Source: a virus. Taken from it: a DNA stretch of 31,293 nt. The stretch spans positions 1 through 31,293 of IMG/VR virus record IMGVR_UViG_3300042445_001246; one strand, given 5' to 3'. Shown here piece by piece: positions 1 through 8,398 of this stretch. Below the pieces are notes generated by a model, which was not told the origin of the DNA, did not search any database, and saw nothing but the letters and a program-made list of their open reading frames with translations. The position numbers were made by a program, and so were the translations under genes. Position 1 is the stretch's first letter. Every line of letters starts with the position of its first letter.

Positions 1-1715
1 CACATAGTGGCAGTATTGTGTCGGTATCGGGCAGTTTAACTGTAACAGGCAGTTTAAATGTAACCGGCGGAATGACAGGATCGTTTCAGGGTGTAGCAAC
101 AACCGCATCCTACGTATTGAATGCGGTTAGTGCATCATTCGCTACTACAGCATCATATGCTGTATCAGCATCTGTAGCAACTAATGCTGTTACTGCATCC
201 TACGTATTGAATGCGGTTAGTGCATCGTTTGCAACAACCGCCGTAACATCATCGTTTGCAAATGCATTTACAGTAGCAGGTACATTAACAGCGCAAACGC
301 TAGTAGTACAAACGATTACTTCGTCCGTGCTGTATAGTAGTGGATCTAACATATTTGGAAATTCATTAAGCAATACACAGACGTTTACTGGTAGTGTTGG
401 GATAACTGGTAGCGTTGCTATTATACCTTCTGCATTTACAGTTGGTTCTGCTACCGCTGTAGATGCAAATTCATTAACTATACAATCTGCTAATAGTAAC
501 TATTTATTAAGATTTAAAAGTGCTGCTAATGTAAGTTTAGGTGGATTCTATTATGATGGAACAAACTTCATAGCAGATGGTCCAAGTTGGAAATTTGGCA
601 ATGCTGCAATATTTAATAGTAGTGTGAGTATAGGAGGGTATTTAACAGGAACAGGGGTTAACCCAGGAGGACTTGGTGGAAGTAGATACCTTATTGACTT
701 TTCAGGTAATACTTCAAGGATTTTTTCTTATGGTATTAATAATGCTACAAATGGTGCATTTTTATTTAATTCTCAAAGAAGCGATGGTACAAATAGTATA
801 GATTTTTTAACTATAGCCTCTACAGGAGCAGCTACATTTAATACTTCAGCAACTACTGCATTATCAGTTATAAGTTCAGGAACTGCAAGTGGATTAGAAT
901 TAAAAAATACAGGTAGTACTGCCTCAAATTGGATTATTCAAAGTGATGGTGGAGCAGTAGCAGGTCAAGCTGCATTAAGGTTTTATTCATTAACTGCATC
1001 TGCTTATAGAATGTCAATAGATGGTTCAGGCAATGTAGGAATAGGAACTACAAGTCCAAGTAGTTTAGCTTCAGCAACTAATTTAATTGTAAGAGGAATA
1101 TCAGGTGGTACTACTGCGTTAATACAATCTTTATCTCTTGATGCAGGTTCTTCAGTTTCATTATATTCAGGAGCATCATCCGCAGATAACCCTGCTATTT
1201 TATTTCAAAAAGATTTAAGATTTGGCAGTGTAAGTGATGTTGGATTAGGAAGTTTTGCAGAAAGAATGCGTATTACAAGTGGTGGATATGTAATTTTAAA
1301 TAGTGTTGTATATGGTAATACTATTTCATCTTCACCTAGAACTGTATATATTGATGGTGCAGGAGGTTTGGGTGGCATTTCATCAATAAGAGAATCTAAA
1401 AAGAATATCGAAAATGTATCAAATGTAGATTGGTTATATAAATTAAACCCTGTTACTTTTAATTATCGAAAAAAAGATTCCACAGGTAATTTTACTGAAA
1501 ATATTTATAAAGATTTAAACTATGGTTTAATTGCTGAAGATACTGCACCAATAGCCGACTTTTTAATTAATTATAATGATAAAGAGGACGGTTCAAAAGA
1601 AATGGTTGGTATTGAATATTCAAGACTAATTACACCAATGTTAAAAGCAATACAAGAACTATCAGCTAAAAACGAAGCATTAGAATCACGCATAACACAA
1701 TTAGAAAACAAATAA
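1..1715 (+). CDS. Tail fibre protein with C-terminal S74-type chaperone domain (5' end outside window)
   Basis: Receptor-binding fibre. The frame is open from position 3 to the window edge and already encodes fibre repeats there, so the GTG at 18 is probably internal and the true start lies outside. The N-terminal part is a run of GSLTVTGSLNVTG and ATTASY-type repeats, expected to form a trimeric beta-rich stem. A GTLTAQTLVVQTITSSV module (about residues 90-125 from the GTG) recurs in the next two fibres. A GNVGIGTTSP repeat is near residue 340. The last 110 residues (IRESKKNI, then LNPVTFNYRKKD, YGLIAED, IEYSRLITPMLKAIQEL) match the peptidase S74 intramolecular chaperone, which trimerises the fibre and then cleaves itself off. 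A short Leu-zipper-like coil ends the protein. The SSIRESKKN segment differs from the commoner SDxRxKxNI form, so whether it self-cleaves is uncertain. The next fibre gene starts 3 bases after the stop. Confidence 0.88.
   Translation, partial: HSGSIVSVSGSLTVTGSLNVTGGMTGSFQGVATTASYVLNAVSASFATTASYAVSASVATNAVTASYVLNAVSASFATTAVTSSFANAFTVAGTLTAQTLVVQTITSSVLYSSGSNIFGNSLSNTQTFTGSVGITGSVAIIPSAFTVGSATAVDANSLTIQSANSNYLLRFKSAANVSLGGFYYDGTNFIADGPSWKFGNAAIFNSSVSIGGYLTGTGVNPGGLGGSRYLIDFSGNTSRIFSYGINNATNGAFLFNSQRSDGTNSIDFLTIASTGAATFNTSATTALSVISSGTASGLELKNTGSTASNWIIQSDGGAVAGQAALRFYSLTASAYRMSIDGSGNVGIGTTSPSSLASATNLIVRGISGGTTALIQSLSLDAGSSVSLYSGASSADNPAILFQKDLRFGSVSDVGLGSFAERMRITSGGYVILNSVVYGNTISSSPRTVYIDGAGGLGGISSIRESKKNIENVSNVDWLYKLNPVTFNYRKKDSTGNFTENIYKDLNYGLIAEDTAPIADFLINYNDKEDGSKEMVGIEYSRLITPMLKAIQELSAKNEALESRITQLENK
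105..136 (+). repeat. 32-bp direct repeat in fibre gene, copy 1
   Basis: Identical to 195-226, offset by exactly 90 bases (30 codons). Both copies encode ASYVLNAVSAS. The exact DNA identity suggests a recent in-frame duplication of a stem unit. Confidence 0.9.
195..226 (+). repeat. 32-bp direct repeat in fibre gene, copy 2
   Basis: Second copy of the repeat at 105-136, with the same bases in the same reading frame. Confidence 0.9.
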
Positions 1716-1718
1716 TAT

Positions 1719-4586
1719 ATGGGCAAAACATTCTCAACAGGACTTTTAACCGATGGCATCTCCCAAGATTCATCCAACAACATAGGAATTGGTGTCGCTC
1801 CTAGCGGCACAAATAAATTTGAAGTGTCCGGCTCAACAAAACTAAATGGCAATACTGCTATTACAGGCTCACTTAGTGTAACTGCTGGTATAACTGGATC
1901 ACTTCAAGGTACAGCATCATTCGCAACAACCGCATCTTATCTTACAGGATATATATCTCCCTTCCCCTATACAGGAAGTGCAGTTATATCGGGTAGTTTA
2001 ACTGTAACCGGATCCCTCAATACAACAGGATCATTAGGTGTGAATGGAGCTACTACAATTAATCTTGCTAATACTAATTACACTAATACCGGTGGAACCG
2101 GTTCTCATTTAATAATTAATAATCCTTCAACAACTGGTCAAAACGTAATTTCATCTTTAGTAAATGGCTCTGTAGTAGCCAAATGGAGAACGGATTATGT
2201 AGGTAATATTAGTTGGGTGGCTGGAGGTTCAGGAACTCATGATTTTTACACTGGAGGAGATTTCGGCACAGGCACTACAAAAATGTCCATTAAAAATAAT
2301 GGCAATACTCAAATAGGAGCTGCTGCTCTTAATACTACTTTAGTAGATAATGGATTTCGTTTAGAAGTGTTAGGCACAATGAAAGTAAGTGGTTCTACTA
2401 CTATTACAGGTTCACTTAATGTATTAGGTAGTGTAACATCTACTGGTACATTAACGGCACAAACGTTAGTAGTACAAACTATTACATCATCCGTGCTATA
2501 TAGTAGTGGATCGAATGTGTTTGGAAATTCATTATCGAATACACAAGTAATGACTGGGTCGGTTGGAATAACTGGGTCATTGGCTGTGGCAGGTACGGGT
2601 ACATTCTCTGGACAAATTAATTCAACAGTTGGAAATAATGGTGCTTTATTAAGTGCAACTACTGCAACAACAGGTTATCAATACATTGATATCATAACTA
2701 CAAGTGGTAGAACACAATTAATACAAGAATCAAGTGTAGCAGGAACTACTGTTACTAACTCAACTGCTTATGCTTCAATGTTTGGAAGTGCAGTTGCTAA
2801 AGATTTAATATTATTTACTAATGGAGCTGCAAGGATAACTATTAGTGGTAGTAATGGTAATGTAGGTATAGGAACTACTAGTAGTGCAGCAATATTAAGA
2901 CCATTAAGCATTAAACCTGCTTCTGACATACCACAATTATATTTAGTACAAAATAATAATGATGCAGGTGGATGGATGATGAGAGCAGGATTAGATGGGC
3001 ATTATCATTTAATTTCATATCAAGGAAGCGAATCTGAAAAATTTACAATAAGATATGATAATGGTAATGTAGGTATAGGTACTACAAGTCCTGATTGGTT
3101 ATTTAAAATAGAAAAAAATACTGCATCGGCAGGTGGAGGCCAATATCCAGCAATGGTAATTAATAATCCTAATGCAGCAGGTTATAGTGCAATGTATTTC
3201 TTTAATAATACAACAAATTGTGGTGGATTGGAATATAGCAATGCTTCAACAAATTTACTTTTAAATTCATTCGGTGCTTTAATATTTCAAACGACAAGTA
3301 GTATAGAAAGAATGCGTATTACAGGTGCTGGAAATGTAGGTATAGGTACTACAAGTCCAAGTGCATCTTTACATGTTCAAGGAGTAAATGCAACTAATAG
3401 AGGTCAGTTATCAATACAATCAAGTAATGCCTCAAACGCAGCAAGAGCAACTTGGTATTATGATACAACTTTACAAGGAGAAATAGGAACAACGAGTGGG
3501 AATTTTTATGCTTTAGCAGTAAATACTTTTTTATTCTATACAGGTGGCTCAGAAAGAATGAAAATTAGTTCTGATGGCAATTTTGATTATGGTGGATATG
3601 CTGTTCTAAGCACTAATAACGCAACATATAGACAAGCATTTTATGGTGGTATAGCCATTATGTGGAGAAATGCAGAAGATGCTTATATTGATTCTAATCA
3701 TACTTATGGCTCATCAAATACAAATGTCGCTTCTTATACATCTGCAAATGGAATTGGTAGATTTACTTTTGCGGGTGGAAATTTAACTTGGGATGCATAT
3801 AATGGTTCTGTAACAGCAGGTACTGCATACTCAATGACAAATGTATTTAATATATCTAAAGCAGGATATACTTACCTTGGTGATGGATTTAACGTAACAT
3901 CCCATAGAATAAATTTAAAAGTTGCTCAAGGATCAACTATATTAGTTATTAGTGGATATAGTACAGCAGCTAATGATACTGCTTTTTTCTATTCATCAGA
4001 TGGAACAAGTCCAAATGGTGCTGCAACTTCTATGGGGGTTACAAGAAATTCATCTACAAGTCGTTCAATAAATGCTAGTGGAACTATTAATGCATCAGGT
4101 GCGGATTACGCTGAATATATGACTAAAATAGTAGATGACGTTATTAATAAAGGAGATATTGTTGGAGTAAATACCAACGGTAAATTAACAAACATATTTA
4201 ATGATGCTAAATCATTTGTTGTTAAATCAACAGATCCATCGTATGTTGGAGGTGATATATGGGGTAATGAAGATACAATTGGTAAAAAACCTCAACAAAC
4301 TACAGACCAAACAGATGAAGAATTTGCACCAATACAAGCAGCATTTGAAGCTAAACTAGAAACTGCAAGAGCAAAAGTAGATCGTATATCATTCTCAGGT
4401 CAGGTACCTTGTAATGTAACAGGAGCAACTGTAGGAGACTACATCATCCCAATACAATTAGAAAACGGAAAAATAGGCGGACAAGCAGTAACCAACCCTA
4501 CATTTGAACAATACCAAATATCAGTTGGTAAAGTTTGGAAGATAATGGGAGATGGCAGAGCTTGGATCGCAGTAAAAATAGGATAA
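1719..4586 (+). CDS. Tail fibre protein with GADYAEY-type C-terminal domain
   Basis: A 955-residue fibre starting MGKTFSTGLL, three bases after the preceding stop. The stem carries the same GSLTVTGSLNTTGS and GTLTAQTLVVQTITSSVLYSSGSN modules as its neighbours, plus three GNVGIGTTS repeats in the middle, a repeat common in phage fibres. Unlike the fibres on each side, it has no S74 domain. From about residue 794 to the end it has GADYAEYMTKIVDDVINKGDIVGV, then KSTDPSYVGGDIWG. This resembles the C-terminal domain of fibre and appendage proteins of the peptidase G2 (autoproteolytic) type; that assignment is from memory of the motif and is moderate. The ending GDYIIPI...ISVGKVWKIMGDGRAWIAVKIG looks like a complete domain, so the gene seems intact. 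Role: trimeric fibre, probably a second receptor specificity or an alternative part of the same fibre. Confidence 0.82.
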   Translation: MGKTFSTGLLTDGISQDSSNNIGIGVAPSGTNKFEVSGSTKLNGNTAITGSLSVTAGITGSLQGTASFATTASYLTGYISPFPYTGSAVISGSLTVTGSLNTTGSLGVNGATTINLANTNYTNTGGTGSHLIINNPSTTGQNVISSLVNGSVVAKWRTDYVGNISWVAGGSGTHDFYTGGDFGTGTTKMSIKNNGNTQIGAAALNTTLVDNGFRLEVLGTMKVSGSTTITGSLNVLGSVTSTGTLTAQTLVVQTITSSVLYSSGSNVFGNSLSNTQVMTGSVGITGSLAVAGTGTFSGQINSTVGNNGALLSATTATTGYQYIDIITTSGRTQLIQESSVAGTTVTNSTAYASMFGSAVAKDLILFTNGAARITISGSNGNVGIGTTSSAAILRPLSIKPASDIPQLYLVQNNNDAGGWMMRAGLDGHYHLISYQGSESEKFTIRYDNGNVGIGTTSPDWLFKIEKNTASAGGGQYPAMVINNPNAAGYSAMYFFNNTTNCGGLEYSNASTNLLLNSFGALIFQTTSSIERMRITGAGNVGIGTTSPSASLHVQGVNATNRGQLSIQSSNASNAARATWYYDTTLQGEIGTTSGNFYALAVNTFLFYTGGSERMKISSDGNFDYGGYAVLSTNNATYRQAFYGGIAIMWRNAEDAYIDSNHTYGSSNTNVASYTSANGIGRFTFAGGNLTWDAYNGSVTAGTAYSMTNVFNISKAGYTYLGDGFNVTSHRINLKVAQGSTILVISGYSTAANDTAFFYSSDGTSPNGAATSMGVTRNSSTSRSINASGTINASGADYAEYMTKIVDDVINKGDIVGVNTNGKLTNIFNDAKSFVVKSTDPSYVGGDIWGNEDTIGKKPQQTTDQTDEEFAPIQAAFEAKLETARAKVDRISFSGQVPCNVTGATVGDYIIPIQLENGKIGGQAVTNPTFEQYQISVGKVWKIMGDGRAWIAVKIG
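1938..2024 (+). repeat. 87-bp exact repeat shared by two fibre genes, copy 1
   Basis: Identical base for base to 6112-6198. It encodes YLTGYISPFPYTGSAVISG followed by the SLTVTGSLNT stem. Synonymous positions are also unchanged, so this is a recent duplication or gene conversion and not protein-level conservation alone. Confidence 0.92.
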
Positions 4587-4615
4587 ACAAATAAACGAAC
4601 TAAAAAACAAATAAT

Positions 4616-4801
4616 ATGTATCAAGTACAAATGCAATTTATTCCTTTAAATGACAGTATCTGGGTTGCTCGCTTAACACCAGAAGATCCAATCTACCAAT
4701 ACGATAACGAAGCCGAAGCGCAAGCGAAAGCAGAAGAACTGCAGGCAGCGGACGAAACAGGTAGAAAATATCGTGTTCAACAGATCGCAATAGAAGCATA
4801 A
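4616..4801 (+). CDS. Small conserved-looking hypothetical protein
   Basis: A 61-residue protein (MYQVQMQFIPLNDSIWVARL...) that I do not recognise. It begins 29 bases after the fibre gene and ends one base before the next ATG, so it is probably translated with its neighbours. The middle (YDNEAEAQAKAEELQAAD) is rich in Ala, Glu and Gln and probably helical. The start looks like a short beta hairpin. Its place between a fibre gene and a LamG-like protein suggests a fibre accessory role, but nothing in the sequence proves it. It has no signal peptide or membrane segment. Confidence 0.65.
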   Translation: MYQVQMQFIPLNDSIWVARLTPEDPIYQYDNEAEAQAKAEELQAADETGRKYRVQQIAIEA

Positions 4802-4802
4802 T

Positions 4803-5657
4803 ATGGCAATCAAAATTTACGGATATACTAGATTCGGACCGATGTCTATAGATGTACCAACAACGACAACTACGTCGACTACAACTAGTACAACGACAGC
4901 GGCACCTACAACAACAACTACGTCGACTACAACTAGTACGACAACGGCAGCATCTCCAATAATAGCAGAGGGATTAGTACTAAATTTAGATGCTAGTATT
5001 CCATCATCGTACCCAGGTAGCGGTACAACTTGGTATGACATAAGCGGAAATGGATTTAATGCTACTTTAACAAATGGCCCTACATATAGTGGTAGCAATG
5101 GTGGAGTAATAGTATTAGATGGTACAAATGATTGGGTATCAATTCCTGGTAATACAACAATATACAGCAGTAACTTTACATGGCAAACCTGGCATTATTT
5201 TAGAACAGGTGGTGATTATAATCTAGACGGGTTATTCTGGTCTGAAGCTGGAGTAAAGAATTTACTAACAGGATATCGATTTGCAGATACAATAAATCAA
5301 TTCTTCCGAATTGATACACAATCCGGATTATATCAATCTCCTTTAGTAGGAACCCAATACAATAATTTCTATACACCAGGAACAACACCATTAGTAGGTA
5401 GATGGGCTCTTACTACATTAGTAAAAAGTGGTACTAGTTTTACCTTATATTGGGATAATTCAATTAAATTATGGGATGTCACTATTACTGATTGGTCAAT
5501 AAGTAACACATCTCAAGCCATAGCATATGGTGCTAAAAATGATTCATCTTTTGCAAGTACACTGAATGCTGGAAGTATATTCATGTATAATAGAGCACTT
5601 TCAGAAGCAGAAATAACATCAAACTATAACTTAACTAAAACACGCTTCGGCTTATAA
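4803..5657 (+). CDS. LamG/concanavalin-like virion protein with poly-Thr linker
   Basis: A 284-residue protein in three parts. Residues 1-19 are a short N-terminal segment (GYTRFGPMSIDVP). Residues 20-51 are an almost pure Thr/Ser linker, made of two 16-residue units ending in AAP and AAS. Residues 54-284 form a LamG/concanavalin-like lectin domain (GLVLNLDASIPSSYPGSGTTWYDISG; later LDGTNDWVSIPG; ending SIFMYNRALSEAEITSNYN). The ending is typical of the LamG-like family in phage structural proteins. Probable role: carbohydrate binding at the tip or surface of the virion, with the Thr-rich segment as an extended, possibly glycosylated spacer (inference). It sits between two fibre genes and shares its Thr-linker DNA with the gene at 8399, which suggests exchange of domains through this linker. 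Confidence 0.8.
   Translation: MAIKIYGYTRFGPMSIDVPTTTTTSTTTSTTTAAPTTTTTSTTTSTTTAASPIIAEGLVLNLDASIPSSYPGSGTTWYDISGNGFNATLTNGPTYSGSNGGVIVLDGTNDWVSIPGNTTIYSSNFTWQTWHYFRTGGDYNLDGLFWSEAGVKNLLTGYRFADTINQFFRIDTQSGLYQSPLVGTQYNNFYTPGTTPLVGRWALTTLVKSGTSFTLYWDNSIKLWDVTITDWSISNTSQAIAYGAKNDSSFASTLNAGSIFMYNRALSEAEITSNYNLTKTRFGL
4860..4955 (+). repeat. Two 48-bp tandem units coding a Thr/Ser linker
   Basis: Units 4860-4907 and 4908-4955 differ at only a few bases and each encode 16 residues: mostly Thr, with Ser at positions 6 and 10 of the unit and AAP or AAS at the end. The codons vary among ACA, ACG and ACT but the array as a whole is duplicated. Confidence 0.88.
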
Positions 5658-5661
5658 CATT

Positions 5662-5928
5662 ATGGAACTACAAGACTACGAACATAGAGAATTTATGATA
5701 TTTAATGTATCAGAATTAGATCAAATCGATTTCACTAAGGTACACGAAACATCAATCGATACAGTACGCAAATCAGTAGACGGAACTAAAACATTCGTTA
5801 AATGGGATGGCGTTATTCCAAAATGCGTAGCAGACCTTACTACGAAGGAAGGACCATATACATACGAGGAAATATTGGTTATATTAGCGACGGAAGAATG
5901 GACAATACCGTTGCCTCCACTTTCTTAA
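5662..5928 (+). CDS. Small hypothetical protein in fibre region
   Basis: An 88-residue protein (MELQDYEHREFMIFNVSELDQIDF...) starting four bases after the LamG-like gene. I do not recognise the family. It looks soluble and acidic, with mixed alpha/beta character, and has no Cys pair, signal or membrane segment. FVKWDGVIPKCVADLTTKEGPYTYEEILVILATEEW suggests a compact domain. The stop codon overlaps the start of the next promoter-like element, so it closes this transcription unit. It may be a fibre accessory or chaperone by position only. Confidence 0.65.
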   Translation: MELQDYEHREFMIFNVSELDQIDFTKVHETSIDTVRKSVDGTKTFVKWDGVIPKCVADLTTKEGPYTYEEILVILATEEWTIPLPPLS

Positions 5929-5936
5929 TATTTATA
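5927..5936 (+). promoter_or_regulatory. ATATTTAT promoter-like element before third fibre gene
   Basis: The core ATATTTAT at 5928-5935 is the same 8-mer found before nine other genes. It lies 44 bases before the ATG at 5980, one of the two longest spacings. Probable phage promoter (-10-like) element; function is inferred from recurrence. Confidence 0.55.
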
Positions 5937-5944
5937 TGAAACCC

Positions 5945-5970
5945 TCACTCTGTGGACAGTGAAACAGAGT
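5945..5970 (+). promoter_or_regulatory. Leader with two mutually exclusive hairpins
   Basis: ACTCTGT (5947-5953) can pair with ACAGAGT (5964-5970), a 7-bp stem with a 10-base loop. Alternatively TCACT (5945-5949) can pair with AGTGA (5958-5962). The two share bases and cannot form together. The structure ends 9 bases before the ATG of the third fibre, so it could affect translation. It has no T-run and so is not a standard terminator. Confidence 0.4.
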
Positions 5971-5979
5971 ACAATATAA

Positions 5980-8391
5980 ATGCCAAATGAATTCTTAGCT
6001 AGAAACGGGCTTATCGCCCAGAACAACTCTACAATAACAGGATCGCTTAACGTAACCGGTGGTATAACTGGCTCATTACTAGGAACTGCATCATTCGCAG
6101 CAACAGCATCATATCTTACAGGATATATATCTCCCTTCCCCTATACAGGAAGTGCAGTTATATCGGGTAGTTTAACTGTAACCGGATCCCTCAATACATT
6201 AGGTAGTATTACATCTACAGGTACATTAACAGCACAAACGCTGGTAGTACAGACAGTAACATCATCTGTTAGCTTTATAACTGGATCTACACGTTTTGGA
6301 TCGTTAGTTGCTAACACGCACGTGTTTACAGGCAGTATGAGCGTTACAGGTTCTGTAACTGCAACTTCATTTGCAGGTAGCGGAGCTAATTTAACATCTA
6401 TTCCAAATGCCGCTTTATCTAACAGTACAATCTCAGGAATTGCTTTAGGTAGCAATTTAGCTACATTAACTATAAGTACTGGATTAAGTGGAACTTCATA
6501 TAATGGTTCTGGAGCTGTAACTATTGCTAATACAGGTGTAACTTCAAATGTTGCTGGCACTGGTATTTCAGTATCAGGAGCAACAGGTGCTGTTACTATC
6601 ACAAATAGTGGTGTAACTTCAATAGTAGCAGGAACTAATATTTCAATAAGTGGTGCAACAGGCGCAGTAACAATTACAAATGGTATTACAAATAATAACC
6701 AGTTAACGAATGGTGCTGGGTATATTACTAGCTATACAGAAACAGATACATTAGGATCTGTGACAAATAGAGGTAGTAGCACATCACAAAATATTACTTT
6801 TAGTAATGGAAGAAAAGGATTAATAGGTGTTTATGATGCTGCACAAACCCAAGCTATATTTGCTATGGGTATTGATTATATTTTAACAAATGGTGGGGCA
6901 TCAAGTACTATAGGTCCTCTATATGGTTTGGCCTGGTCTTATAATCCAGACTATGGAGGTGCTGGAAATAATCCTCAATCAAAAGCAGGATTAAACCATC
7001 AGCTATTACATATGCAAAATGGTGTTACTACTACAGCAATTGGTTCAGGAATATGGACAAGTGGAGCTATTTCAGCAGGTGGAACTATAACAGCAGTAGG
7101 AGGAGCAAGTGGTGGTTTCTTAAGTGCAACATATGCTTCAGGGTATAATAGAATTTGGGCATTTGGTAACGCAACACCTTATGGATTAGGTTATTATCAA
7201 GGAGGTACAGATTATATTGGTTTTCATTTTGGCAATACTGCGTCACCAGTATTTACTGTTAATTCAAGTGGAAATGGAAGTTTTACAGGTACTATTGGAG
7301 CATCTAACTTCAGTGGTACACATAGTGGCGCTTCATCAGGAACAAACACAGGAGACCAAACGAATATTAGTGGCTATTCAAATAGCACATATAATATAAA
7401 TTATAATGGTGGTCAAGCAGGTGGAATTACATTAAATGTAGGAACAAGTGGAGTGTATAGAACTGAAGGTGGCTCAGGCGGTACCAAAAGTTATGCACCA
7501 TTATTACATCTTGCTGCCTCAGATACTATGTGGCAAATACAAGCTGACTATGCTGGTGGTACTGACATTCAATGGAGAAGTGGCTATGCAGGAACTTGGT
7601 ATACTTGGTGGCATTTCTTACATAGTGGTAACTATACGTCATATTCTCCTTCTCTTACAGGTTCTGGTGCAAGTGGAACTTGGGGAATAAGTGTAACAGG
7701 TACAGCTAGTAACATCACAGCATACAGTATTAACCAAAATCTAGCAACTACTAGTAGTCCTACATTTGATTATGTAAATCTTTCTGTATTAGCAGGAAGT
7801 GCTTATGGTGCTTTAATGTACGCAAATAATGGAACATCATATTGTCAATGGAGATATGCAGGTAGTAAAAATGGATGGGCTGGATTTTCGTGTGGCTATA
7901 GTAATGTTAATGGAGTGATGTATGATTCTAGTGGTAATGGTGGTGTATATAAAGAAAGTGCAGGAAGATGGTATTTTTATTATAGTATAGGTAATGTTTG
8001 TTTCGGAATTAATGACTCTGCAACATCTTCAGCATATGGATTATATGTAACAGGATCAATATACACGACAGGTACTCTTACTCAAGCATCCGATATTCGT
8101 AAAAAAACAAATATAGCAACTATAGATAATGCTCTTGAAAAAATAATACAAATGAGAGGAGTATTCTTTACTAAGATTGGTGAAGAAGAAAAAGGTAGAC
8201 AAACAGGTGTTATTGCTCAAGAAATAAATGAAATATTACCTGAAGTTGTAATTCATGCTGCTGATGTTGATGAATATAGTGTGGCTTATGGGAATGTAGT
8301 TGGTATATTGATTGAAGGTATGAAAGAACTTAACGCAAAATTAGAGGCAGCAAACACACAAATTGAAAATTTAAAACAATTAATAAAATAA
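5980..8391 (+). CDS. Tail fibre protein with canonical S74 chaperone domain
   Basis: An 803-residue fibre starting MPNEFLARNGLIAQNNS. The stem holds TGSLNVTGGITGSL, then the 87-bp module identical to the second fibre gene, then GTLTAQTLVVQTVTSSV. Around residues 180-240 a unit of the form GVTSxVAGTxISxSGATGAVTI occurs twice. The last 100 residues are a standard peptidase S74 domain: SDIRKKTNIATIDNALEKI, then GRQTGVIAQEINEILPEVV, then VAYGNVVGILIEGMKELNAKL and a coiled-coil end. The Ser of SDIRKK and the following Lys match the expected self-cleavage residues. Trp- and Gly-rich segments in the middle (near residues 515-545) may be receptor-binding knobs. It has its own promoter-like element and structured leader, unlike the second fibre, so it may be expressed separately. 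Confidence 0.9.
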   Translation: MPNEFLARNGLIAQNNSTITGSLNVTGGITGSLLGTASFAATASYLTGYISPFPYTGSAVISGSLTVTGSLNTLGSITSTGTLTAQTLVVQTVTSSVSFITGSTRFGSLVANTHVFTGSMSVTGSVTATSFAGSGANLTSIPNAALSNSTISGIALGSNLATLTISTGLSGTSYNGSGAVTIANTGVTSNVAGTGISVSGATGAVTITNSGVTSIVAGTNISISGATGAVTITNGITNNNQLTNGAGYITSYTETDTLGSVTNRGSSTSQNITFSNGRKGLIGVYDAAQTQAIFAMGIDYILTNGGASSTIGPLYGLAWSYNPDYGGAGNNPQSKAGLNHQLLHMQNGVTTTAIGSGIWTSGAISAGGTITAVGGASGGFLSATYASGYNRIWAFGNATPYGLGYYQGGTDYIGFHFGNTASPVFTVNSSGNGSFTGTIGASNFSGTHSGASSGTNTGDQTNISGYSNSTYNINYNGGQAGGITLNVGTSGVYRTEGGSGGTKSYAPLLHLAASDTMWQIQADYAGGTDIQWRSGYAGTWYTWWHFLHSGNYTSYSPSLTGSGASGTWGISVTGTASNITAYSINQNLATTSSPTFDYVNLSVLAGSAYGALMYANNGTSYCQWRYAGSKNGWAGFSCGYSNVNGVMYDSSGNGGVYKESAGRWYFYYSIGNVCFGINDSATSSAYGLYVTGSIYTTGTLTQASDIRKKTNIATIDNALEKIIQMRGVFFTKIGEEEKGRQTGVIAQEINEILPEVVIHAADVDEYSVAYGNVVGILIEGMKELNAKLEAANTQIENLKQLIK
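6112..6198 (+). repeat. 87-bp exact repeat shared by two fibre genes, copy 2
   Basis: Second copy of 1938-2024, about 4.2 kb away in direct orientation. Homologous recombination between them would delete or swap everything from the second fibre stem to the third fibre stem. Confidence 0.92.
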
Positions 8392-8398
8392 ATAACAA

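Noticed and set aside
6141-6602. Minus-strand open frame of 153 codons inside the third fibre gene
   Set aside because: It mirrors the Thr/Val/Gly repeat coding on the + strand; the product is a Val/Pro-rich low-complexity sequence and no other minus-strand gene is supported.
7217-7690. Two short + strand frames (60 and 80 codons) inside the third fibre
   Set aside because: They lie in another frame of a long fibre with clear protein repeats, and have no leader or known motif.
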